From Fragilaria crotonensis (taxonomy: Eukaryota; Bacillariophyta; Fragilariophyceae; Fragilariales; Fragilariaceae), in NCBI GenBank assembly GCA_022925895.1, contig JAKSYS010000201.1, forward strand, positions 26,233-90,232: a DNA stretch of 64,000 bases, written 5' to 3'. Numbering within the stretch: position 1 is the stretch's first letter; the number at the start of each line of letters is the position of its first letter. The notes below the pieces were generated by a model. The model saw only the letters and a list, made by a program, of their open reading frames with translations. It did no database searches and was not told the origin of the DNA. The translations under genes were made by a program, and so were the position numbers. This document shows, piece after piece, positions 8,087-19,189 of this stretch.

Positions 8087-11075
8087 TCAGGCCGGAGCAT
8101 CCTGAATGCTCTTCGCAGAAGGCCGAGGTCGAGCTGTCGGCTGGGGCGTTGTTACCTTTTGCGCTGGTGCCGCCATCACTGTTCGTGGCAGGAGCTTTGA
8201 AACCCTCAAGCGTGCTGATGAAATATAAAACTTGACTTTGCTAAGTGCAGAGTCAATCTCGCCGCTGATAAGTTCCAACGCTTGTGTCCAAGCAGCTGAT
8301 GGATCTGAAAGAGCCAGGTCGCAAGCCGCATATCCCTTCCACGCGACGGGGATTTCCGCCTTGGCAATCACGGCCTCGTACTGCTCCCTCGCATATGCCT
8401 GTCCAAAAATTTCCACAGTGATTGCAGTCACTGGAATGATATTGATCAAATGCACATAAAACAACTCCGTTGCAAAATACGTTGAACAGACGGCGTCCAA
8501 CATTCCTAGATTTCCCACCATGTAATTCTTCCGGAATGATGCTTCATATCGTTCAGGAGTTGCATCCACAATGCCTGAATTTGGTGGTTGTGGGGGCACC
8601 ATTTGCCAATACGACTTGGCACCACGGATTTCCGTAGCGAGCAACAACCGCAAAAAGTCTCGAGACTCTGCTGATACGTCAGTTTCGGTCACCATATTCT
8701 TCACCATGCACCATAGGTAGCCACCGTAATAGCCGTTGATCGCTTCACTTGTACTCTCCTGCGATTTTCCGTTCCCTTGTTGGAAGAGACCCGAGGCGAA
8801 CGAATGCCCATCGTACCACGACTTGTACCTGGCAAACGGGAAGAACACGCCGTCGGCTGTCAGTGAATCTGCATTACCACTGTAAGCAATGTCGTACAGT
8901 AAGTTATCGACTGCTGATCCGTACTGATGAACAAAGGAGGAGTTAAGACTGCCCATCACAGCAGATGCGTATAAAATATACCTTCGGATTGGAGGAAGGA
9001 CAAAGTTAGTTTGTGGTGGGCTGTGATTCGATACAAAAGTCAAGCACACATTGTCGTACCCGTAGTGAAAATGATGGTCATTGTATCGACCATTTCCAAA
9101 GTCCTCGTTCGGGTCGTGCAATCCATTCTTGGACACAATGCCTCCAAATTGAGCATCGTACAGCAACTCGTCTTCAACATCTCCACCAAGAAGAGCAGAA
9201 AGGGACGCATGTAATCGTCCTGCTATCTCGTGAAGGACCGCTTGCGACAGATTTCCTTGCTTCGTCAGCACCTTGGCAGCGTGTGCCAATTGCGCCAACC
9301 GGGCAACTTGTTTCCCATAGCCGTAGATATTGAGCGAGCTCATTGTTGGGAATAGGTTCATGTCGAATTTGATATTCTGTAGAATGATATTCGCAACACT
9401 AGGATCAAGATGGATGTCATGGACACGATCGAATTGCGTGTTGGTCAGTTCTTCTTGGTATGACCAAGTAGAACCAATGACAGGTACCATTTGTCCTTTG
9501 ATGCACCAGTATTGAAGATCAAATTCGGTCGCCGTGAGCATGGAATCAGGGCTCAACACGTCGGCATGGTGAGGAAGTCCAAGCATCAAGAGTTCCGAAT
9601 TGGAGTTTCCATTCATCATTCGTGTTTCATACTTGAAGTGAATGTTTCCAATCTTTCCACTAAATGCAGTCGAATTTGCATCAGTTGGTGCCATACCGAG
9701 GATTGGTTTCAAGGTGTTTCCTACCCGTGATAGGAAGGGCTCTTCGGTAGATTCAAAGTCCCAGCTGACACTGCCTCCAGTCGGATACGCTGATGCGTGA
9801 TCCACCAATCGTCTCAATCCAGTGGACGCTGACAACTGCGACAGATCTTCGGGGTTATCGTCAGAAGCAAGCGGAATATATGCTAATCGTAAAACACCCG
9901 AAAAAGGCGTCGTCGCGACAATGGTAGTCCGAATTCGAGTATCGAACGATATTTCAACGTTCTCAGAGGCGACGAGAAGCCATTTCATGCCTTCCTGAGT
10001 ATGAATGAGGAAATGCATGCCATTCAGAATCTGAAAACCTTCATCATTTATCTGACAGCAAAGATGGTTAGATATGGGCCCACGAGCTTTCGACTACACT
10101 TGGAAAGGTACTCACATCAGATTGACTACACCCGTCCTGACCATCACTGCTGTTAGCATCATATAGACACGATACTTTGATAAATGTTGATAGGGCCTTC
10201 AGGACAGGTTTGGTGTTGTCGTGCTTGGTAGTAATGTACGGACTTCCAGGAATGAGATACGTTTCCCAATATCCGTCGCTACTCGTGCTACTTTCGGTCG
10301 CAGTGGAAAATCGTAGAGTCACACTGAGTGGGTCAAATCCGACAACCTGCCGAGTCAATGTACGGTCCATCACTCCAAACGTAATGTCTGGTTGAACAAT
10401 ATCTCGAATGGAATAATCGTCAATCCGTCGTCGAATGTACGGAAAGGAGGCTTGGAGGAGGTTGTCGGACCATGTGAATGCATATGGATACGCCACGACA
10501 GGAAAAGAAAATCCGTCAGCGGCTGGAGCCATGACAAGGTTCATCCAGAAGGCACCAGTGGGGAATGGAACTTTCAAGAATGGGTCAAGATTCGAATCAG
10601 ATGACACGCTCTGGAATAGTAGATTGGGATGGAACAGGTCGGCTTGAATAAAATTCGAAGCCGAGTCACCGTAAAGTCCTCGATCGGCCATGGGAAATAC
10701 AACAAGTACGGCACTTTTCAGAGATGAAACGATTGGTCTCGGCGTGATGATCATGATGACTATCCACAGAAGCAACGCTGCGACGAGGGCAAACGTGACT
10801 CGATGATGAGTCGTAGCTTTTGCAAGCCAATCCGACCCCTCCTTCGGTGTCGTCTCCAGGATTCTGTTGTTGTTCGTCAGCCTTTCTCTCTCTGTTGCGT
10901 CTTGGTGAAATGATGAACTAAAGCCATCCTCTGGCAATGCGTATGCAACACTTGTGTCATCATGGCCAGCGGTAGCTGACTGAAGTGTTTGCGGGGTCTC
11001 ATTTGTTGAACCATAGTTAAACAAACGATACTTCGGCCTTGCGGCATCGTTCGTACGTCTCTTATCAGAATCCAT
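8087..11075 (-). CDS. GH81 endo-1,3-beta-glucanase, membrane anchored, two introns
   Basis: Predicted CDS is complement(8087..8981, 9060..10051, 10116..11075), 948 residues. ATG 11075 is used because the longer frame starts at TTG. Intron 1 (10052-10115, 64 nt) has GTGAGT...TGTCAG ends, phase 0. Intron 2 (8982-9059, 78 nt) is in frame with no stop; it has GTACGA...CCGAAG ends and an ACTAAC branch-like site. Removing it gives FHYGYILYASAV, which fits the GH81 consensus. Residues 93-110 are a single membrane helix after a cytosolic tail, so this is a type II protein with the enzyme in the lumen or outside. GH81 signatures: YNDHHFHYGY (about 643-652), WYDGHSFASGLF (about 706) and the catalytic-Glu segment QESTSE (about 725-730). 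Substrate is beta-1,3-glucan; in diatoms chrysolaminarin turnover is the likely role. The C-terminal 60 residues are basic and Pro-rich. Confidence 0.9.
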
Positions 11076-11772
11076 TGGAGTGTTCGTGGAGCATGGCAAA
11101 AGAGGCAGAACAGTGCAAGGATACTCCCAGGATCCAGGGAGGGTGTCTTGAGTCGAGACGTCGAGACTGCCGCCAAGGATCAGGTGTCAAGAACAAGTTG
11201 CGATCGTCTGATATTCTGCACTGTCGCCTGCACCCAGTCCCTGTGCGACGCATCCCTTGCAACGTCAGACATATAACCTGCCTCCATATCTTGAAATGCA
11301 TTCCTGATTCCTGATGAGTTGCCGACGTCTGTACATGCTACGTCAGCACATTGGTTTTTAAGCAAAAATCGACTTACAACTTCTCTTAAGTGAAAAACTA
11401 GGTTTACGGAACCTCCCTTACCTTTCGAATTGACAAATCGAAACGCGTTAACGGTTTTGTCCAATGTTTCCCGTTCAGCATTTTCCGACTAGTCCCACAA
11501 GTAGGGACTGCAGGCACGATTCACGATTACGACTTTCAACTCGATGTCGTTTTCTGATGCAGCAAAGGCGAATGAAAGAATCAGCAAGGCTCTCCTCCGT
11601 CAATCCTCACTTGTGAAGGGGGAAATACGGGAATACAGCACGCTCAAGATTAAAAACACCATTGCAAACGACGTTCGGTTTGCATTGAATACTTTCTATA
11701 TTGTATAACAATACACGTCCTTGGCTATACCCTTTGTTCAACTAATCTAAAAGCACTTTCGTTCTGTAGCTA
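11076..11772. other. Intergenic, upstream of glucanase
   Basis: No supported gene. One 54-codon plus-strand frame (ATG 11545 to TAA 11709) has no recognisable feature. A ttgtataac stretch is near 11701. Confidence 0.4.
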
Positions 11773-12450
11773 CTATGCTGCTGCGGCCATATCTGGATGC
11801 GCATCCAGCACAAGATTCGTGATGAAACCTTCGCAGTCCTTCTGGTCGACAAACCCACTATGGTTCAGTGAACCGAGTCGGGCCGAGACCTCGTGATAAA
11901 ATTGTTGCGCCGCATGGTAGTCGCAGAATTCCTCATTGATCCATCCCAAATTGTTGTAAATGGCCGTATCCAAAAGTTGTTCCGAAATGAGTTTGGCCGA
12001 TTCCGTTCGTCGTTGACGCATGGCAGTTACAATTTCAAAAAACTTGCGAGATCGATCCAGTAAGCTGGAACAGTTGGTCAAGAAGCCAGAAATCATGTGT
12101 GCAAGCGCAAGGTTGTAGATGATGGCTGTACTCTCCTCCGTAAGTTCAGCTCTTGTTGGCAGAACCTCACATGATGGCAATAAAACAAGCGCTCGACGGA
12201 AAATAAAGTTCGATGCTGCAGGGATGGGCAGTCCGAGCTCCGCATGGAGCGGCCCATTCTTGGACCAACCGAATCCAACGCTGGGGCCAGCATTGGCACC
12301 GTCTGATTCACTGAACGCAGCCATGCTGATCTTGACAGCCTCAAGAGCTTCTCTGAACAATAATCTGGCGTGTTCGTAGTTTCCGTTTTCGAATTGTAAA
12401 ACGCCTTGGTTGTTCAAGCGTATTGCGTTCTGATAGCTTGATGACGCCAT
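11773..12450 (-). CDS. TPR-like protein
   Basis: 225 residues from ATG 12450. The frame is open to 12537, but that first codon is GTG, with a stop just before it. A TTTAG at this stop could be a splice acceptor for an unseen upstream exon. Helical pairs resembling tetratricopeptide repeats are visible: YQNAIRLNNQGVLQFENGNYEHARLLFREALEA near the start, AIIYNLALAHM in the middle, and AIYNNLGWINEEFCDYHAAQQFYHEV near the end. TPR proteins are protein-interaction scaffolds. The partner and compartment cannot be told from the sequence. The chain ends in DAHPDMAAAA. Confidence 0.65.
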   Translation of the reverse strand: MASSSYQNAIRLNNQGVLQFENGNYEHARLLFREALEAVKISMAAFSESDGANAGPSVGFGWSKNGPLHAELGLPIPAASNFIFRRALVLLPSCEVLPTRAELTEESTAIIYNLALAHMISGFLTNCSSLLDRSRKFFEIVTAMRQRRTESAKLISEQLLDTAIYNNLGWINEEFCDYHAAQQFYHEVSARLGSLNHSGFVDQKDCEGFITNLVLDAHPDMAAAA

Positions 12451-13899
12451 TTCTGCGTGTCGTTCGATTTCACCCGTTTCTGATTTTTGTGAGCCCTGTG
12501 ATCGTTTCCGGATGTTGGTGGCGTCGAGTGACCCCACTTTCTAAATCTTTGATGGGAAGTCATAACAAAGTGCTCGCCGTCTGCCTGCTTGTCCGTTCCT
12601 GTGTGAGAGCGCAACTAGGACACCCACATGGACTACAGATACCTTGTGACTTCGATCCTAAAGTCGTCCAATGGGGTCATATTCACAACGTCGTTTTCGG
12701 GATTGGAGACTTCATCGAACACTGATTCGTCCTTGGTACCACGATGAACGTGGTCTTTAAGGTGCAAGGGACAAATACTGAGTACCGAGTAATTCGAATG
12801 ACCGGGCCGTTTTTCCCCCGCCGTTTGAGTCGTCAAACATGCTCATCTCGTATTGGTACAATATTTATGTACTGTATGTACACACAGACGGAGTATTTGT
12901 CTGTGCCCAACGTCGGAAACATAGGTATCGTACCAATGCACTTCAGAACTCAAGAATACGGAGTACCGGGGACATCATGAAACGTTCTCGGAGTACAGTA
13001 CTTATAATTTCTAATCGGAGTACGTCACACATTTTAGGTATGGACGGAGCTGTGTTTCCTGATTTCCCGTCGAAAGCTCTGTCCACGCTCTAAAGAATTG
13101 GGTGTTTGATTCACGAGCATGTCCCGAATCCCGAGTCATCCCTCACGGGGTCATTGCATGATCATCGCAACCGGAGTACAAGTACTCCGAGTATATTATA
13201 GAGGCTATCACATTTAGAACCCCACCTACACGTATGGGGTATGGGCATACAAGCAGACCTACCATCTGCAAATGCAATGGACTCGGAGAACAACTGTACT
13301 GTGTACCGTACTCGAGTACCATTTTGTACTACGAGGAGGAGTAGTACAGTTAGTTTGGTAAATCTAAAATGATTCAAAAGTTTATTGACAGCCAAAACCC
13401 AACAACCTGATTTTTCAATTACGGCTGCAAATGCCAGATTTTTCCTTCCAAAGGATGGAATATGGACGTATGGACCTTCATTTTGGATTTGAGTGGTTCG
13501 AAAATGCATTTACATCGTTTTGGGGGGTGAATCCAGGAAGGTGCTCTGTACCGTCCCAGGCACTGACCCTTGATGATACTGTACTAAGTACTACAGTCGT
13601 GCAAGCTCGATTCGATAGCATGAGCACGAACGCATAAAAAGGCAAGCTGGTTAACCCGAGCCAAGATTTCTTTGTATCATAGCTCTACGCATTTGTCAAC
13701 CAAACTGCCACCATGCTGGATACCGATGGCACTGCAACGCTGTTTTATCCTTTCACCTTGCGTAACACGACGCTTAGGGGTTTTACAACCGAAACAGACC
13801 CGGCGTTGTGGTTTGATCACTGTTTTGTGGTCGAGGCCTCAGTTCTCGTTGTATCCATGACGATTGAAGCAAAACACCATGGCATAACCCACATGTGCC
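12451..13899. other. Intergenic, 1.4 kb, no gene seen
   Basis: Several 60-115 codon frames on both strands lack domains and are interrupted. The stretch 12730-13340 is rich in GTAC words and CGGAGTAC-like repeats. It separates the 3' end of the transporter gene from the TPR gene's upstream region. Confidence 0.4.
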
Positions 13900-14988
13900 T
13901 TAGGCTACTTTGCCTGCAGAACGCTGCTGAACCTCCAAATCATTAGGCTCCCGCACTTCTGCATCATTGTCATCGTCATCATCATAGTCAGCTGTCAATG
14001 TGGATTCTTTTGTTTTGAGTCGGTTTGTCGTCATTTTCGGTTGTGTCGCCTTTGATTTTTCAATGGCAATCGTCACCAGCGATCCGAGCACAAGGACCAC
14101 TCCCATCCAGGTCCATGTGTTGGGACGTTGTTCAAAAATGAAAATCTCGCACGCGTACGCCCACATGATATCGGATGCTCTCACAACCGAAACCAACCCC
14201 GCCGGTGCCAACCGACCGGCGTAGTTGAGGACGAAATGGGCGGCAGCTCCAACGGTACATACTCCAAAGACATACCACCAAATCAAAAGTGATGATGGAA
14301 GTTTCCATGGTCCCTCGAATGGACCGACCAGGATGCTAAAGATGGTCCCCAGAAGGGCCCATGACAACAAGAGTTGGAAGGTATGGACTCCAATGTTTCC
14401 GGCCTTGCGGATCAACGTGACCACACAAGCCATGCAGATGGAACCGAGACATCCCGTGAGATATCCGAGTGAGGAGGTAGGAAGGGTAGCATCTCCTTTT
14501 CCGAATACAAAGGTCGGCTGTGCTATAAACACAGCTCCGATGAGGCTCGCAGTTGTGACAATGAGATGCAGAGGCTTAATGTGTTCCCCCAGAAAGGCCC
14601 ATGCCAGAAAGATAGTAAGGAATGGATAGAGCGACATTAATGTGATAGCGTCACCGAGCGGTAATACAGCCATGCAGTGATAGTCCAGCAGAAATCCAGC
14701 CCCGCCAATGATACCCCTTGCCCAAACGAGTTGTTTCGCAGCCTTTCCTTTTCCAAAGGGATGATGTATTAGTCGCTGCTTCTTCTCATCCCGTGACATG
14801 TAGAGACCCAGAACCACACAGCTACCCTGAAAGATACCCCGTGCGAAGACAAGTTCGGTGCTTGGAAGGCCTCCATTCAAGTGTCCGAGTTTGACAAAGG
14901 CGCCGGCAATGGCGTAGAGAATGGCCGAGAGTAGGACAAGGAGGAGACCATAAGACTCCACCGACAGCCACTTCCCTTTCAACCACAT
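13900..14988 (-). CDS. DMT/EamA-family transporter (SLC35G-like)
   Basis: 362 residues from ATG 14988, without introns. About ten hydrophobic helices form two EamA-like halves: the first begins GLLLVLLSAILYAIAGAFVK and includes LPLGDAITLMSLYPFLTIFLAWAFLGE, a hallmark of the SLC35G/EamA group; the second includes YLTGCLGSICMACVVTLIRK and MGVVLVLGSLVTIAIEK. The C-terminal 45 residues are cytosolic with an acidic run (DYDDDDDNDAE). These transporters move organic metabolites; the substrate is unknown. No plastid signal is visible at the N-terminus, so plasma membrane or an endomembrane is more likely. Confidence 0.85.
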   Translation of the reverse strand: MWLKGKWLSVESYGLLLVLLSAILYAIAGAFVKLGHLNGGLPSTELVFARGIFQGSCVVLGLYMSRDEKKQRLIHHPFGKGKAAKQLVWARGIIGGAGFLLDYHCMAVLPLGDAITLMSLYPFLTIFLAWAFLGEHIKPLHLIVTTASLIGAVFIAQPTFVFGKGDATLPTSSLGYLTGCLGSICMACVVTLIRKAGNIGVHTFQLLLSWALLGTIFSILVGPFEGPWKLPSSLLIWWYVFGVCTVGAAAHFVLNYAGRLAPAGLVSVVRASDIMWAYACEIFIFEQRPNTWTWMGVVLVLGSLVTIAIEKSKATQPKMTTNRLKTKESTLTADYDDDDDNDAEVREPNDLEVQQRSAGKVA

Positions 14989-15594
14989 TTTGGATGGAGT
15001 AATAGATTGTGAATTGTGTCAAACAATAGCGTATGCGGTTGTGGTGAGACACAGAGACTACAACTTTAACTTGAGTTCACTGTGAAGCACACTGAAACAG
15101 ATCCACTTGCAGCATGCCGCATCGGCTGTGGAATTGTCACAAAAATGAACGGGATATCTCGTAGTCTTGTTAGACGCCGCACTGGAGGGAGCATGCGTCA
15201 GCATTTTCATTGTGCGCTCCATTTTCAGTTAACCTGCCGTTTCCTTGCTGTCACGTTCGCATGCCAGGCGAGCTATCCTGGCTCTACAAAATCTTCCTCG
15301 GAGTGCAGAAGTATCAGTACTGTAGTGAATACAGTGCAAATCGTACTCCGAGCATGTAACAGTACAAAACCGAACGTTCATGGAGCTGAAAAGGCAGACA
15401 AAGAGTTCCGACGACCGCAGTAGTTGCATGTTGCAACTAGACCAGGCAACAAGACACATAATCAACAACATAACCGACTCCAACAGTCTGTCGTTCAACA
15501 AGGTCCTCACCAGTCTATCTAGCAACAGGATTATAAACCTTAGCCTTTTTAGCGCAACTTTTGAGACAGCGTGCTCAGAGTACTTGACAATACT
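14989..15594. other. Intergenic, divergent/tail region
   Basis: No supported gene. Plus-strand open frames at 15082-15423 and 15380-15598 have no domain. It contains the upstream region of the transporter and the 3' flank of the DUF2214 gene. Confidence 0.4.
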
Positions 15595-16434
15595 CTAATC
15601 TTCGAAATCCAGCGCCTCCTTCACATACTTGTAACCCAATCCCACAAAGATGAGAGCCACTCCTGCTGCTTCCACTGGCCAGGGAAAACTGTCATTGTAC
15701 CCAATCCCTCGGGACATGATGGTTGCCGATAGGGGGATGCTAGCGAGTGCCGTCAACTCGGCATTGAGGACTGACTGCATGCGTGACGCGAGCGCTTCAC
15801 TCATTTCAGGATATTGACCATTGGCATCGTTCCGGGCCATGATGGAGCGCTGAATAAACTTGGTGGTGGGGAAGAAGCTGAGAGCACCCAAGATACCCAC
15901 GAGTGCAATTTTCAGCCAAAAGACAGGTTCGTGAGCGTAAAATTCAAACCCCTTGCCATAGGACACGGTGCGGTAGTAGCCAGAAATGGCAAGTGTCAAT
16001 CCGGAGATGCCGTAGGCGATATCGACATTGGACAGGAGGGCTTGGTCGTCTTGAGACATGCCGGCCTTAACTGTCACGCGTTCGATTGCAACGCAGCCAG
16101 TCATTATGATGATTGACAGGTAGTGAACGTAGGCGGTAATAGCGCTTGGGAAAGGGGCGCCACCAGTAGCAGCCTCTGCGGGAAGGCTAAGAAAAAGGGT
16201 TGTCAGGACTGGAACAACAGCAGCAGTAGTCCATGCCGATCGTGGATGCAACTCGATTGACTTCATGTTCGGTTCGTCATGGTCGGCGTTCTTCGCAACG
16301 AGGCTTTGATGAGAAGGAAAAGCGCCTGCCACTGTTTTAGGAGACAGCGGGGCAAAGGCGGTCGTTCCACCCAACAGAAGGAGGGCAGCGACAACCCAAA
16401 GGCAACGGCGGCAATCTGGAGCAAATCCCGTCAT
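15595..16434 (-). CDS. Plastid DUF2214-type membrane protein
   Basis: 279 residues from ATG 16434 (the longer frame to 16488 adds 18 residues and hides the signal peptide). The N-terminus has a signal peptide (CLWVVAALLLLGGTTA) followed directly by FAPLSP, the diatom plastid-targeting cleavage motif with Phe at +1; a second hydrophobic stretch ending LPAEAATG may be a thylakoid-type signal. The mature part has four helices with features of DUF2214: VHYLSIIIMTGCVAIE, DIAYGISGLTLAISGYYR, YGKGFEFY, EPVFWLKIALVGILGALSFFPT. DUF2214 proteins occur in cyanobacteria and plastids; their function is not known to me. Both the targeting motif and the cyanobacterial family support a plastid membrane location. 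Confidence 0.82.
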   Translation of the reverse strand: MTGFAPDCRRCLWVVAALLLLGGTTAFAPLSPKTVAGAFPSHQSLVAKNADHDEPNMKSIELHPRSAWTTAAVVPVLTTLFLSLPAEAATGGAPFPSAITAYVHYLSIIIMTGCVAIERVTVKAGMSQDDQALLSNVDIAYGISGLTLAISGYYRTVSYGKGFEFYAHEPVFWLKIALVGILGALSFFPTTKFIQRSIMARNDANGQYPEMSEALASRMQSVLNAELTALASIPLSATIMSRGIGYNDSFPWPVEAAGVALIFVGLGYKYVKEALDFED

Positions 16435-16973
16435 GGTGAATCGGATCTTCGAAGTATGTTGAGACTTGCCACAGTGTTGTGGATACACATGAATATACGG
16501 ACAGCTACGCCGCTGCGCCGTATGTGCTTGTACTGTGAAATAAACGCGAACTTTGATGCACAGCGGTCAAAAACAGTTCTCCAGTAAAACTTGGCGTAGC
16601 AGTCTAGTACTCGGAGTACATTTGCACTGGGTACTGGTACTATTGCACCACTGGCGTTTTAGGTGACTCCGGGTATGAAAGTACTACGTACCGGTAGTAG
16701 AATGTACAGCCTTGCTCCAGTATTACCAGAAGGTGGTGGGTCGTAGAGTCGCAGTGGATCACTTTTCAAGACGAATGCTGCGGAACAGCTGCATCGTGCA
16801 TTGATGCATCGAAGTTGTCGCGTTCGTGAGATCACAAAATGTGACAGCAGCTGCAAGGTTATAGGATAGGATCCTTCTTAGATGCTCGGAGTATCTTTAA
16901 TATGTATTTTATATAAAATTAAAAATGAGTGGCTGCATATAAGCGTCCCGTCAATCAGTCCTGTTCGTCATGT
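16435..16973. other. Intergenic between DUF2214 gene and small heat-shock gene
   Basis: No gene seen. GTAC words cluster at 16600-16700. Confidence 0.35.
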
Positions 16974-17402
16974 TCACAACTTGCTGTTCTTGTTAGACAA
17001 TTTTGGCTGGGTGACAACCGATGGCGCTTCAGTGATAGTAATTGTCTTGCTAACTGCTGGCTTGTTAAGTTTGGGGGCCGTCAAGGTCAGAACGCCACAA
17101 TCCAAATTGGCCTTGATGTTATCCACGTCTACAGTCTTGGGATCGATCGAGAAGGATCGGATGACCTTAGACTCGCTGCCGGCAGTCTTGCGTTCACCGT
17201 TAATACGGACAACGTTGTCTTCAATTTGGACCTGCAAATCCTGCGCCTTGATGCCTGGGACATCAACCGAGAGCGTGACCGTGTCGTCCGACTCGTGGAA
17301 ATGATGGTACCTCTGAGTAGGCGCAGTTGGAAGCGCCAACGAGGAGCTGAGGCTTGGCCCAAAGAAGTTTTCGAAGAAGGGATCGCGATAGAAAAGTGAC
17401 GT
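16974..17402 (-). CDS. Small heat-shock protein (Hsp20), copy 1, start codon unclear
   Basis: The minus-strand frame contains a full alpha-crystallin domain: VTLSVDVPGI, VRINGERK, and the closing LDCGVLTLTAPK. The frame is open to 17495 but contains no ATG at all; its first codon is GTG. Aligned with copy 2, the position of copy 2's ATG holds ACG at 17402-17400 (catcACGtcactt against catcATGtctctc). Given limits start at this ACG. The true start may be an upstream exon (a GTAAGC donor-like site lies near 17482, but a phase-matched acceptor was not found), a non-AUG codon, or lost. Hsp20 proteins hold unfolded proteins as ATP-independent chaperones. The pair with the gene at 18419 looks like a tandem duplication. 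Confidence 0.8.
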   Translation of the reverse strand, partial: TSLFYRDPFFENFFGPSLSSSLALPTAPTQRYHHFHESDDTVTLSVDVPGIKAQDLQVQIEDNVVRINGERKTAGSESKVIRSFSIDPKTVDVDNIKANLDCGVLTLTAPKLNKPAVSKTITITEAPSVVTQPKLSNKNSKL

Positions 17403-17495
17403 GATGATGCTTCTGTTTTTCTTCAATGCAAGAAATGTGAGACGAATGAGACGTTTGACGGCCTTCCGAAATTGACGTGTGCAGCTTACAACCAC

Positions 17496-18418
17496 GAGCC
17501 TCTCCGAGTTTCACAGACTGTCGGCAACACTCGAGCAAATCTTTAGATTTCTACAGTACTTTGGTACTACATTACGAGTACTAGTGTACTTGAGTACTCG
17601 CAAACTCGCATCATGTTAGACCGTGCCTACTAGTAGGGAAATCTGAAACTACCTGGTACCGGCAGACGACAGTCGCCATCAGCCGCCTATTATTCGGTAC
17701 CAGTACCCTACTATGACACCTGTGTTAGCGAGGCCGAAGCATGACAACACTAGCATGAGAGGACCGTAAATACAGTCCATCATAAACGAGCAAGCGCATC
17801 ACTCTCATGCTTGCATAACACTACCAGGTGCAGCACCCTCTCCTACAGCTCATCCTCTAACCCACACTCCGAGGGCTTCAGAATTTGTATACATAGTCAG
17901 AGCAGCAATGCCACGCTGTCTTCTGTCAGCAGCCCAACGAAAATCCACTTTCGACGACTGATTTTCCCGACATCAAAGCAAGTCTGAGCAACCACAACAT
18001 GCTGCGCAAGATGTTTCTTAGCATTTCCAGTACTGCTGATGTCGGTTGTTTATAGTCATAATGGAGAAAATCTATCTTGATGTAGGGTTTCAAACGTCCA
18101 TTTCGGTTCTCGGTAAATGAGCCAGGTTGTCCTTTTTCGGGATATAAATAGACCGTCCTCGTTCGCAGTTCACGTTTAACATGCTTTCCCTCCTTTCCAC
18201 GAGACATCTGAATTCTTCAAGTATGCCGCAAATCTTTCATTGTTGCACAAGTCATTCAACGTTTTGGATCTTGTTCCACCCAAACGAGATCCCGACGTAG
18301 CTTAGCGTGGATACCAAAATTGTGCTACTAGAGGCCCAGAAATCCACCTGGAAGAGGGGCGATAAGAGGAAGAAGGCCGTTCTACTCCATCTGCCATTAA
18401 CCGAATGACCGGTTCTAA
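17496..18418. other. Intergenic between the two Hsp20 genes
   Basis: No supported gene. A 93-codon minus-strand frame at 17926-18207 has no recognisable domain. The first 200 bp are rich in GTAC words. Confidence 0.4.
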
Positions 18419-18910
18419 TTAGTTTCTTCCCTGTTGTCGTGCGAATGGAAACGTAGGTATGCTGAATGGCCACATTCTTCTTTTCTTGGTTAACACTTTT
18501 GGCTGGGTGACAACCAGTGGCGCCTCAGCAACAGGAATAGTCTTGCTGACTGCTGACTTGTTTTGCTTGGGGGCCGTCAAGGTCAGAACACCACAATCCA
18601 AATTGGCCTCGATGTTTTCCACGTCTACAGTACTGGGATTGATCGAAAAGCATTGGATAAACGTCGATTCGCTGCCAGCAGTCTTGCGTTCACCGCTGAT
18701 GCGGACAACGTTGTCTTCAATTACGACCTTCAAGTCTTTCCCCATGATTCCTGGGACGTCAACCGAGAGCGTGACTGCTTGGTCCGTCTCGACAAGATGC
18801 GGGTGCGTGTGCGTCTGCATAGGAGAAAATGAACGTGACAACGAGTTCTTGCCGAGGCTTGGACTGTAATAGCTTTCGAAGAAGGGGTCGCCGCGGGGTA
18901 AGAGAGACAT
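18419..18910 (-). CDS. Small heat-shock protein (Hsp20), copy 2
   Basis: 163 residues from ATG 18910 (an upstream TTG at 18922 is not used). It begins MSLLPRGDPFFESYYSPSLG and carries the alpha-crystallin domain: VTLSVDVPGIMGKDLKVVIE, VRISGERKTAGSES, LDCGVLTLTAPKQNKSAVSK. A C-terminal tail (KKRRMWPFSIPTFPFARQ) is absent from copy 1; the IPTFPF region may serve as the IxI-like oligomer contact. Copies 1 and 2 lie in the same orientation about 1 kb apart and share long identical stretches (GERKTAGSES, LDCGVLTLTAPK). Heat induction is likely from the family; upstream GAA/TTC words are not good enough to call a heat-shock element. Confidence 0.9.
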   Translation of the reverse strand: MSLLPRGDPFFESYYSPSLGKNSLSRSFSPMQTHTHPHLVETDQAVTLSVDVPGIMGKDLKVVIEDNVVRISGERKTAGSESTFIQCFSINPSTVDVENIEANLDCGVLTLTAPKQNKSAVSKTIPVAEAPLVVTQPKVLTKKRRMWPFSIPTFPFARQQGRN

Positions 18911-19189
18911 GATGGTATTCAATGGTGTTGATAAAAGAGTGATGTTGCCTTTTCAAAAAAAAATGAAAGAAATGTGAGATAAGATTCTCGTTTTTTTCAC
19001 TGTTCGGAATGGAGATTCTGCGAGGTTCAAGGACATTCGTCGGCAGTTCGCAGTCGCCACTCAATTGTATTCCTGTGCGTAGGATCAGCTGTACTGGTAC
19101 TGCTACAGCCTTCGATTAGGGAAGTGTCGCTACAAGCTGTTGTACTGTACCCCCGGTAGTAATGATAGTGTTTAATAACTAAATGATAT

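Noticed and set aside
11545-11709. 54-codon open frame on the plus strand
   Set aside because: No domain, signal or repeat; length is within chance expectation.
17926-18207. 93-codon minus-strand frame between the Hsp20 genes
   Set aside because: No similarity or motif that I recognise; composition does not stand out.
18911-19060. Heat-shock element upstream of Hsp20 copy 2
   Set aside because: TTC and GAA-like words are present (around 19003-19030) but do not form three well-spaced nGAAn units.
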